From Bog-756 sp963710495 (GTDB lineage Bacteria > Actinomycetota > Acidimicrobiia > Acidimicrobiales > RAAP-2), in NCBI GenBank assembly GCA_963710495.1, contig CAVQAI010000011.1, positions 124,001 to 188,000 of the forward strand: a stretch of 64,000 nt of DNA. The letters run 5' to 3'. Every line of letters starts with the position of its first letter. The first letter of the stretch is position 1. This document shows positions 56,129-62,520 of this stretch, in pieces. Made by a program: the position numbers and the translations under genes. The notes beneath the pieces were generated by a model. That model was not told where the DNA came from. It made no database searches and saw nothing but the letters and a program-made list of their open reading frames with translations.

Positions 56129-56461
56129 GGGGATCGGTACGAAGCTGGAATCTCCGGTCCTGCAACAACCTGATCACAACGCTCCCACAGCACCAATCCC
56201 CCTTGATCAAGTAATACCGATCCAACGATCTATGCCAGCAAGGATTCCGGGGTGTTTCAACCGAAATAGAGCACCACTCAAGCTGGTTCATCCCAGCGCC
56301 CTGAGAGCCTCTGAGACCCTCATATGGTCCTTACCCATCCTAGAGCCTCTGAGAGCCGCTGAGCGGGGTTATGGGGGCTTCTGAGGGCAGCCGTGAGCAA
56401 GTGAAACGGCAAGGCGCAGACACGGATAGTCGGTAGGCGGAAGCGGAAGCGGAAGCGCTCG
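56129..56461. other. Intergenic region with AGAGCCTCTGAGA repeats
   Basis: 333 bp without a convincing gene. It has a 13-bp direct repeat AGAGCCTCTGAGA (56304-56316, 56342-56354), related CTGAG words, and a GGAAGC triplet-unit run near 56440. A possible promoter region for the leftward genes. Confidence 0.45.
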
Positions 56462-56992
56462 CTATTTCGAAGGATACATACTGCCGGTCCACTGAGTCCC
56501 ATCCCACCAACGAAGCCAGTGACGAGGATCCTTATAATCTGGGTACCAACCAGGCGCCCATCGAGACACAGCTGGCGTCCCTTGCGATGGTGCAGCATCG
56601 GTATCTCTCGGTGCCGCTACTGGTTGAGGAAACGCCGGTACTGGCGGACGACCTGGTTGACGCCACGCCGCACCCGACGGACCAACCGCCGGCGCAGGTG
56701 GCGGACCGGTTGGAGTAAGCGGCGGTCGTGGCTGACGATGTGCTTCGAACGCCCTTTCTTGTTCTTTATCAAGCTCTTTTGTAAGGCTGTTGTCATTTCC
56801 AGTTACACCCTTGATAGCATAAGCTACCAAAGATATAATGAGACAAGCAAGTCCCACAATCATAGATAGGATTACTGCGCCGCCGATTACATATATCAGC
56901 AACGGTGCAAGAATAATACCCACTATGATCATACAGATGATTGCAACAACACCTAAGCAACCATCACTTGTTGTTTCTTCTCGTTTAGTCAT
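56462..56992 (-). CDS. Membrane protein with C-terminal DUF2510 domain
   Basis: A 176-residue protein: two adjacent hydrophobic helices near the N-terminus (CLGVVAIICMIIVGIILAPL, then GGAVILSMIVGLACLIISLV), a Pro/Ala-rich linker, and a C-terminal DUF2510 module APGWYPDYKDPRHWLRWWDG with TQWTG. DUF2510 is common in actinobacterial surface or secretion-linked proteins; its function is not known. ATG 56992. Confidence 0.78.
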   Translation of the reverse strand: MTKREETTSDGCLGVVAIICMIIVGIILAPLLIYVIGGAVILSMIVGLACLIISLVAYAIKGVTGNDNSLTKELDKEQERAFEAHRQPRPPLTPTGPPPAPAVGPSGAAWRQPGRPPVPAFPQPVAAPRDTDAAPSQGTPAVSRWAPGWYPDYKDPRHWLRWWDGTQWTGSMYPSK

Positions 56993-57080
56993 GATCCGAC
57001 CCTTTTATTTCTGACGAACGGCTTGGAGACCAGTACACGAGCGAGAAGATTGAGCCGCAGATCCTACTAACAGAACTCGC

Positions 57081-58020
57081 CTAACGCATTCGAGAAAGAA
57101 CAAGACTGCTCACCGATGTGAGGTGGTCCGACGATGGATCGGTTCCGGTCTGGGTAATGAACGCTATGGAGCGCCCCTTCAACATGAACGCTGTGTAGGA
57201 ATATGTAAAAACTGACGGACCACCATTGTTTTCAAATGATTTGACTTCGAGAAGCTGTATCTGGCTCCCAGACTTGTAGCCAACTGTGGTGCGGGAAAAG
57301 GACGGTTGAGCAACAGACTGCTGCAATGCGGCCTGGATGGAATTGGCGACTGACACACTGGAGGTCACGAAGTGAACGGTGAGGCACGATCGAGACTGCC
57401 CGGTGAGTGCCGAGTTCAACTCGGTCACCATAAACCTGGAGCATCCCACTCGTTCCAATCTGGGGTGCCCACCCGGCACCGTTGAGCACCGTAAACGGAC
57501 CGAGCATGGCAAGTGGGCGTTCCCCAGCCTGAGATGGCTCTCGACCAACCAAGGACCTATCTGCCGAGAAGCGGACCATGTGATTGGCGTCCATAATCAA
57601 TCGTCGCAACGTTGCTGCACTCGTTGCCGGGTTCCGGGCGAGAAGTTGTCGAACGTTGGGATCTGGATCCAGAACCATCGTTGCCAATAGAACAGGGTGA
57701 CCGTGTGGGTTCTTCGCCAGTAGCTTACGATCTCTGACACTCAGGCTGTTCAGATAGGCGACGGCATCAGACTCGCTTAGAGCCGGGTGTTGGTCAGGCG
57801 AGTACCACCTCCCATCGCTCGCTTGCCACCAACCCTCTCCTTGGGGCGTCATGCTGCCCGACAGAGTGGGCTGGGGAGTGGGACTGGGGGTCTCCGACGC
57901 TCCTCTGTCCGCTTCACTTGGTTGGGTGTGGACAGTCGCCTGAGTCTGTTCCTCCTGCCTGCTCGGCGGATTCCACTGACCATCTGGTCCCTGCCACCAG
58001 CCTGGGGCGGTTGGATTCAT
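57081..58020 (-). pseudogene. Trp-motif and leucine-rich-variant repeat protein, frameshifted
   Basis: The N-terminal frame (ATG 58020) has two DUF2510-like Trp motifs, APGWWQGPDGQWNPP and GWWQASDGRWYSPDQ, then Leu-rich-variant-like repeats: LLAKNPHGHPVLLATMVLDP and QLLARNPATSAATLRRLIMD. Near 57450 the reading frame changes and a second frame continues with SALTGQSRSCLTVHFVTSSV to the stop at 57081. The total (940 nt) is one base over a multiple of three. A single indel either inactivates the gene or is a sequence error. Function unknown. Confidence 0.6.
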
Positions 58021-58156
58021 TCCAAGATCTTCCCAGGGCTCGACAACCAGTTCATCTTCTCAGATTGACCCATGACGCAGTCCCAAATCCACAGATCCAA
58101 CTCGCCGAGAGCGGGCATTCCGAGCGGTGCCAAGTACGCTGACCCGGGTGCCAGTC

Positions 58157-58717
58157 ATGCGACTTGGGGGCATAGACGATCCGATCTGGAAGGAAGGAGT
58201 TGCTCCTCCTGGACCGCCTGCTCAACCAAGTCTGATCAAGCCGCTGGCTGTTGTCGTCGGTGGCTCGCTCCTGTTGACAATCAGTGTGCTGTGTATGCCC
58301 TGGTTCGGGTTGGACCAGAACTTGGGTCGGTGGAATCTGATGCCGACCTGGACCCCGGTGGATGCCGTTCCTCAGGCGAGCAGCAGTGGAGCGTATGGAC
58401 CCGGTACTCAGAGATTCGGCGATTTCCTGCTGTTCGCTGCCTGCGCCATGGTCGTCTTGGCACTCGCCACTATGTACCTAGTGCGCTGGCACTCCAAGGA
58501 CCGCACAAGTCTCGCACGGATGGGCTTGTGGTCAGTGGTCATCGCAGCCGCATGTTCGCTGGTCCTAGTCATCTTGGAGGCGAGTGCAAGCCCTCCCTTT
58601 GGTGATGGACCCAACCTGAGCCTCGACTGGGGGACGGTGGTGGGATTGCTAGCAGTTTCCATCACCGTACTGGGCGCCATCTGGTGCCTCGGGGCCAGTC
58701 GAGTCCTAGATAAATAA
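58157..58717 (+). CDS. Hypothetical four-helix membrane protein
   Basis: A 186-residue protein with four hydrophobic segments (KPLAVVVGGSLLLTISVLCM, LLFAACAMVVLALATMYLV, LWSVVIAAACSLVLVILEA, VVGLLAVSITVLGAIWCLG). The extracytoplasmic loop between the first two is polar. ATG 58157 chosen; GTG 58127 is possible. It is the first single-gene unit left of palindromic element A. Confidence 0.6.
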   Translation: MRLGGIDDPIWKEGVAPPGPPAQPSLIKPLAVVVGGSLLLTISVLCMPWFGLDQNLGRWNLMPTWTPVDAVPQASSSGAYGPGTQRFGDFLLFAACAMVVLALATMYLVRWHSKDRTSLARMGLWSVVIAAACSLVLVILEASASPPFGDGPNLSLDWGTVVGLLAVSITVLGAIWCLGASRVLDK

Positions 58718-58738
58718 CCCCGCCTGCTCTAGCAAGGC

Positions 58739-58823
58739 TGCCCCACTCGTGCCGGTCAGTGGCAGTTAGCGATCGGCAAGCACTCGTTCTCGATAACGCA
58801 CCCTCAGCCGGTGTTGTGGGGCA
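58739..58823 (+). repeat. Palindromic intergenic element, copy A
   Basis: 85 bp with perfect 8-bp terminal arms TGCCCCAC and GTGGGGCA. It holds the shared core GCCGGTCAGTGGCAG and a second CCGG near the right arm, and a longer centre with GATAACGCACCC. It lies just after one gene (+) and 3 bp before the stop of the next (-). Confidence 0.75.
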
Positions 58824-58826
58824 CGG

Positions 58827-59060
58827 TCAGATGGGTTGGAGTATGTCCTTCGCTTTTTCGATGGCAGCGAGAAGATCGTCAAGGGAGTATTCCCACGCAA
58901 CGGCACCGTCTCGCTCGTAGAACTTGATCATGAGATCACCATCCCGCTCGAATACCACGGCCGGAGCGCTCAGCTCGCCGTTCTGACGTGTCCAAATCTC
59001 CGCCAAGGGTGAGTCCCCATCCGGCGGGAACGCCTTGGACACCTCGAAGGTCAATCCCAA
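58827..59060 (-). CDS. Small hypothetical protein
   Basis: A 77-residue acidic protein. A clear AGGAGG ribosome site 6 nt upstream fixes the TTG start at 59060 (LGLTFEVSKAFPPDGD). Beta-rich beginning, then VFERDGDLMIKFYERDGAVAWE and a C-terminal helix. It resembles small immunity-like or accessory proteins but no family is recognised. Flanked by palindromic elements A and B. Confidence 0.7.
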   Translation of the reverse strand: MGLTFEVSKAFPPDGDSPLAEIWTRQNGELSAPAVVFERDGDLMIKFYERDGAVAWEYSLDDLLAAIEKAKDILQPI

Positions 59061-59108
59061 TGTTCCTCCTAACGGGGTTCAGATGATCACTAGGAAGAGT
59101 TTTCCACA

Positions 59109-59157
59109 CGCCCCAATGTGCCGGTCGGTGACAGGGCATATCCGGCGGTCGGGGGCA
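59109..59157 (+). repeat. Palindromic intergenic element, copy B
   Basis: 49 bp: GCCCCA arm, core GCCGGTCGGTGACAGGGCAT, second CCGGCGG, and a GGGGGCA right arm. Same orientation as copies A and C-E, although the gene just to its right is on the minus strand. Confidence 0.75.
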
Positions 59158-59192
59158 GGGTGGTCAGCAACGTGTCGGCAGTTTTGAAGCGG

Positions 59193-59366
59193 TCAAAGAG
59201 ACCCTGGGTAGAGGGAGCCGCACTTTGGACACCTAATCAGGATCATCCCTCGGTCGGGGTCCGTCCCGATCTGAGTCACATGGCCGAGATTGCGGTTCTG
59301 CCAGTCGGCGCAGTAGTCGCAGCCAAAGGCGACGCCCGGGGGGTTGAGATCGTTGAAATCGGACAC
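59193..59366 (-). CDS. Small zinc-ribbon protein
   Basis: A 57-residue protein. GTG 59366 (VSDFNDLNPPGVAFG) is preceded by AGGATC. Two CxxC knuckles, GCDYCADW and RCPKCGSL, are 26 residues apart and form a likely zinc ribbon. The stop at 59193 is 35 nt to the right of element B. Too short to assign further; it might bind nucleic acid or act as an adaptor. Confidence 0.65.
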   Translation of the reverse strand: MSDFNDLNPPGVAFGCDYCADWQNRNLGHVTQIGTDPDRGMILIRCPKCGSLYPGSL

Positions 59367-59423
59367 CCCACGATCCTACGAGTCAGCCCCGACCTTGGAC
59401 GAGGTAGTCCACAACGGGTCGTA

Positions 59424-59494
59424 TCCCGCATGTCCGGTCGGTGGCAGGTGATAACGCCCCCACTCCCAGTTGCTAAACCGGTTGCAGCAAGGGG
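59424..59494 (+). repeat. Palindromic intergenic element, copy C (degenerate)
   Basis: About 71 bp: GTCCGGTCGGTGGCAGG core, then GATAACGCCCCC as in copy A, and a distal CCGGTTGCAGCAAGGGG in place of the right arm. The outer arms are worn. It lies between the starts of a minus- and a plus-strand gene. Confidence 0.6.
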
Positions 59495-59507
59495 TCGATA
59501 GGTTCGT

Positions 59508-60023
59508 GTGGACATTCACCGTGACGAAGGGTGCTTCGGATCGGGCTGGTGGGATCGGCCTCGGTGGTTAGGTGCAACTGGCTCGTGGGCGGTGTGGCTG
59601 GGACGCCACCTAACGAGAGACAAGGACTCGGACTGGGTGGTGAAGAGGTACGAGGAGAACGTCGCTACGCAGATTCGGCGGTTCGGACCTGACGGAGGTC
59701 CCACGGCGAATGCCCGGTCGCTTTTGGCGATGGAGCTTGAAAGTGGTGGTCGGATCGCCGAAGCCCAACTTCTCCGAAGGGAGGTTCTCAACGCCTACCG
59801 ACGAAACAGAGATGCCGAGGACAGAGACGTTCTCGGGGCAGAGGAAGGACTAGCTGTCAACTTGGCAGAGTCTGGAATGTTCACGGAGGCAAGGCCGCTC
59901 TTCGAGCACGTACGGGACGTTAGGGGACGAATCCTCGGTTCTGACGATTCCGACACGCTCAGACCTGCTCGCTGGCTTTCAGCAATGGATCAAGCCGAGC
60001 AAAACCAAGACGGTCCCAACTAG
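59508..60023 (+). CDS. TPR-containing protein
   Basis: A 171-residue protein with two kinesin-light-chain-like tetratricopeptide repeats: NARSLLAMELESGGRIAEAQ and EGLAVNLAESGMFTEARPLF. GTG 59508. Such short TPR proteins often sit next to STAND/NB-ARC or toxin-immunity genes, but no partner is seen here. Flanked by elements C and D. Confidence 0.75.
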   Translation: MDIHRDEGCFGSGWWDRPRWLGATGSWAVWLGRHLTRDKDSDWVVKRYEENVATQIRRFGPDGGPTANARSLLAMELESGGRIAEAQLLRREVLNAYRRNRDAEDRDVLGAEEGLAVNLAESGMFTEARPLFEHVRDVRGRILGSDDSDTLRPARWLSAMDQAEQNQDGPN

Positions 60024-60025
60024 CC

Positions 60026-60074
60026 TGCCCCACCGGTCCCGGTCGTGGGCAGGGTATAACCGGCGTCAGGGGCA
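60026..60074 (+). repeat. Palindromic intergenic element, copy D
   Basis: 49 bp beginning 2 nt after the TPR gene's stop: TGCCCCA arm, core CCCGGTCGTGGGCAGGGTAT, second CCGGCG, AGGGGCA arm. Confidence 0.75.
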
Positions 60075-60123
60075 CCAAAATGCCACAGAGGGCGGTGGTG
60101 TCTCGCTATGAGATGATCGCTCA

Positions 60124-60602
60124 GTGGCACTGCCGGGCAAAGGATGGCAAGAGGTCCTGCTGCAACTTCCGATAACGGACATTGGTTATTGGGCCGTGAT
60201 GGGAGTGCCGCACTGGCATTGCACGGTATCGCTGTGGAACCTCGGGATGTGGACGTGGTCGCCGACGAGTTCGCACGATTAGCGCTGTTCGATCACTTGT
60301 CCGCCTTTGTCGTGCTGGACGAAGTTGGATGGGACCGTGGAGACATACGTGCGGCACGGAGAACCCTCGCAGTCCTCGATGGAGTCGAACTCGATATCCT
60401 GGTCGGAGTCGAATCCCAGTCCGAGGGTGTCGTCCAACTCAGCACCCCGGACTTGAATAACGTTGATCTTGTCGCCATCGGTGACGGGCATATTCCGGTT
60501 CTTCCGTTACAGATATTGATACCAATCTTTGAGGCGACCGGTAAGCATCAGAGAGCCGCAATGGCAAGGAACGAGCTTGCGAGGCGAGATCTCAAGACTT
60601 AG
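60124..60602 (+). pseudogene. Nucleotidyltransferase-fold protein (AbiEii/MNT-like), frameshifted near the N-terminus
   Basis: Starting at GTG 60124 the first ~26 residues read VALPGKGWQEVLLQLPITDI then GYWAVMG; from about 60200 the protein continues in the next frame as GSAALALHGIAVEPRDVDVV. Joined, this gives the usual nucleotidyltransferase beginning (WAVxGGxAxxLHG..RDxDL) with the metal-site Asp pair. The total is one base short of a multiple of three, so one G in the GGGA run is probably missing. The rest is about 130 residues with no second domain. It lies between elements D and E. Confidence 0.6.
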
Positions 60603-60622
60603 CAGCATCGCCACACGGCGGG

Positions 60623-60669
60623 GTCCTCATGTACCGGTCGGGGGCAGGCATGTCCGGCGATGTGGGGCA
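60623..60669 (+). repeat. Palindromic intergenic element, copy E
   Basis: About 47 bp: weak left arm TCCTCATG, core ACCGGTCGGGGGCAGGCATG, second CCGGCGATG, and an exact TGGGGCA right arm. It lies 20 nt after the nucleotidyltransferase-like gene and 12 nt before the stop of the immunity-like gene. Confidence 0.72.
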
Positions 60670-60681
60670 GTGCGTTCTACT

Positions 60682-61146
60682 TCACGGGAACTCGGATTCG
60701 AGTCCCGAGAGTGTGGAAATCAAGTCTGGAAGATGGGTCTGATCTATCTGGGGCAGCTCAAATCGCAACCATGGTCCGATTGCAGTATTGGCGCACGCCT
60801 CTCCTGTGACTACAACGTGGCCCAGACCGTCTCCGTGGAAACGAAGTTCGAGACTCCGCTCCCAGTCCGGCTCGAACACGGCGTCACCTTCGAGACTGGC
60901 ATAGAGATCTTCCAGCCCCTTTCTGAACGGAGCCAGGGTTTCTGCACGCCACAGGGCGTCGTAGGAACCTGCAAATGGCACAGTGCGGACCTCGATCCGT
61001 ACCGTGATCCAGTTGCCATCAGCCGAATCATCCCGATCAGGGAAGGCTCGTCCCAGGAACGTCCCTCGGACAAACTCGCTTTGCTCAGAGCCAATCAGCG
61101 GGTCGGTCGCCACCTTGCGATTATGTCCGATAGCGGCCCGATTCAA
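60682..61146 (-). CDS. WapI-like immunity protein
   Basis: A 154-residue acidic protein. The pattern NWITVRIEVRTVPFAGSYDA, ETLAPFRKGLEDLYASLEGD, FEPDWERSLELRFHGDGLGH and FELPQIDQTHLPDLISTL is that of WapI-family immunity proteins, which neutralise contact-dependent nuclease toxins. No cognate toxin is seen nearby. TTG 61146 is the likely start (weak GGGG site). Its control region has a nested palindrome at 61196-61222. Confidence 0.72.
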   Translation of the reverse strand: MNRAAIGHNRKVATDPLIGSEQSEFVRGTFLGRAFPDRDDSADGNWITVRIEVRTVPFAGSYDALWRAETLAPFRKGLEDLYASLEGDAVFEPDWERSLELRFHGDGLGHVVVTGEACANTAIGPWLRFELPQIDQTHLPDLISTLSGLESEFP

Positions 61147-61195
61147 CGTCTGCCCCTGGCGAGGTCAAGGGTCGTGGTCAGTTTGATTCAGCTGT

Positions 61196-61222
61196 AGGCA
61201 AGGTCAATGACCTGTCTTGCCT
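61196..61222. promoter_or_regulatory. Nested palindrome upstream of the immunity-like gene
   Basis: Outer arms AGGCAAG and CTTGCCT (perfect 7 bp) enclose an inner GGTCA-A-TGACC. It lies about 50 nt before the immunity-like gene's start and could be its operator. Confidence 0.5.
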
Positions 61223-61370
61223 CAGTGTTTCGACCGGCGCAGCGCCAAGGACCCCCGGTCTCGGCACTTCCAGGTCGCCCGCATTCATCGGCGCCTCTGA
61301 CCAGAATGCCTGGTAGATGACTAGAACAGGTTCGGCTATTAATTTCATGGAGACAGTCGGGACACATTCT

Positions 61371-62351
61371 TTACACAGTCACCGAAGACACCTCGGCAGG
61401 ACGATGCCACTGCCAGTACGGCACCGCATGCGCCAGGAGATCGAGGGTGATGTCATCAGGAAGATCGGCAGCATCCTCGACATACGGTGAATCGACCACC
61501 AGCACATCGCAGTAGCGCCTGAGGTGGTCAACTATTTTCTCGGTGCCTCTCCACCCGGCTTGATCGTTGTCGAACCAAAGGATGACGCTGGGATAGGAGG
61601 ACAACACTTGGAGTTGCTTTTGAGTGACCTCGGCTCCGAAGGTAGCGACGAACCCGTACTCAGGTATGAGATGGGATTTTGAGACCACGGTCATGGGTGA
61701 CTCCACGACGACCACCTGGTCACACTCGACATCGAAGTTGTAGAGGGTCTCAGCTCTCGGGAAGTCGGGTGTGTTCTGGTACTTCGGGCTGCCGTCGTTG
61801 ACGATGCGGCGGGTCTGCCATCCCACCAGATCGCCCTGCCAATAGTGCGGGAGGATGATGCGGTTGATCCTCGGGTCGTAACCCACCTGGTGTTTGACGA
61901 TGTTGGCGACCGGGATGTGCCTGAACTCGGTGAGATAGGGATGTACGACCATCCAGGGCTTGAGCACATCGGGATTGAAGTGAGGCATGGGTGGGGCTGG
62001 TATGACTTTGCGGTCGAGCAGTGCTTCAAAGTGAGCCACGATCTTGGCGAGGCTCTCGGGAGTGGAGTGATCCCTCTGTCGTACCCACTGACGAGCTGCT
62101 GGGACGGTCTCACCTCGACACATGGCGATGAACCAAGCCAGTGAGCCTCCCTGACCGCATCCCAGGCAGTTCCAGAGCAGCTTCTCGAAATTTAGTGACG
62201 CTGAAGGATGGGCATCTCCGTTCTTGTGCAGTCCAGTAGGAAGGCAGCAGGAGTGGATCAACTCTGAGCCGTACTCACGGACTTGGACCACTCCAAACTC
62301 GCTGAGGAGATCGAGACAGAGCTGTTTATTTTCTGAGAAGGTTGTAGTCAT
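61371..62351 (-). CDS. DnaG/TOPRIM-type primase of a mobile element
   Basis: A 326-residue primase: an N-terminal CHC2-like zinc finger (SCCLPTGLHKNGDAHP then WNCLGCGQGGSLAWF), and a TOPRIM domain with VVVVESPMTVVS (Glu) and ILWFDNDQAGW (DxD). ATG 62351. Shorter than a chromosomal DnaG and lacking a helicase-binding tail, it matches plasmid or phage primases. Probably works with the RepA-like helicase encoded just upstream. Confidence 0.85.
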   Translation of the reverse strand: MTTTFSENKQLCLDLLSEFGVVQVREYGSELIHSCCLPTGLHKNGDAHPSASLNFEKLLWNCLGCGQGGSLAWFIAMCRGETVPAARQWVRQRDHSTPESLAKIVAHFEALLDRKVIPAPPMPHFNPDVLKPWMVVHPYLTEFRHIPVANIVKHQVGYDPRINRIILPHYWQGDLVGWQTRRIVNDGSPKYQNTPDFPRAETLYNFDVECDQVVVVESPMTVVSKSHLIPEYGFVATFGAEVTQKQLQVLSSYPSVILWFDNDQAGWRGTEKIVDHLRRYCDVLVVDSPYVEDAADLPDDITLDLLAHAVPYWQWHRPAEVSSVTV

Positions 62352-62520
62352 AAACAACCAAGGAAGTACGAACATCCTATAGGTATTCCACGTACGTCTT
62401 GGTTGGTACGTACGGTGGTGTGGAACCCGTTCCATCAACCCGTTCCGTGGTCGTACTTGGTTCTTTCCGCAGCTCACACCATCTTTTGGGGTCCATTTTC
62501 AACCAACCCGTTCCGTGGTC
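62352..62520. repeat. Iteron-like repeats between primase and helicase genes
   Basis: AACCCGTTCC occurs three times (62424-62433, 62437-62446, 62505-62514); the second and third are part of an exact 17-bp repeat (62436-62452, 62504-62520). An imperfect GTACGT/ACGTAC inverted repeat lies at about 62390-62415. This could be a replication origin or control region of the element. The third copy overlaps the helicase gene's 3' end. Confidence 0.5.

Noticed and set aside
56103..56291. 62-residue minus-strand frame
   Set aside because: It overlaps the start of the next gene, has no ribosome site and no recognisable pattern.
59118..59501. 127-residue plus-strand frame
   Set aside because: It runs through repeat copies B and C and lies opposite the better zinc-ribbon frame; composition is shadow-like.
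58739..60669. Integron attC sites
   Set aside because: The elements are hairpin-forming and flank single genes, but lack the GTTRRRY / RYYYAAC core pair in all copies, and no integron integrase is in the window.
58739..60669. CRISPR array
   Set aside because: Repeats are 250-600 bp apart with genes between them and differ in length; no cas genes nearby.
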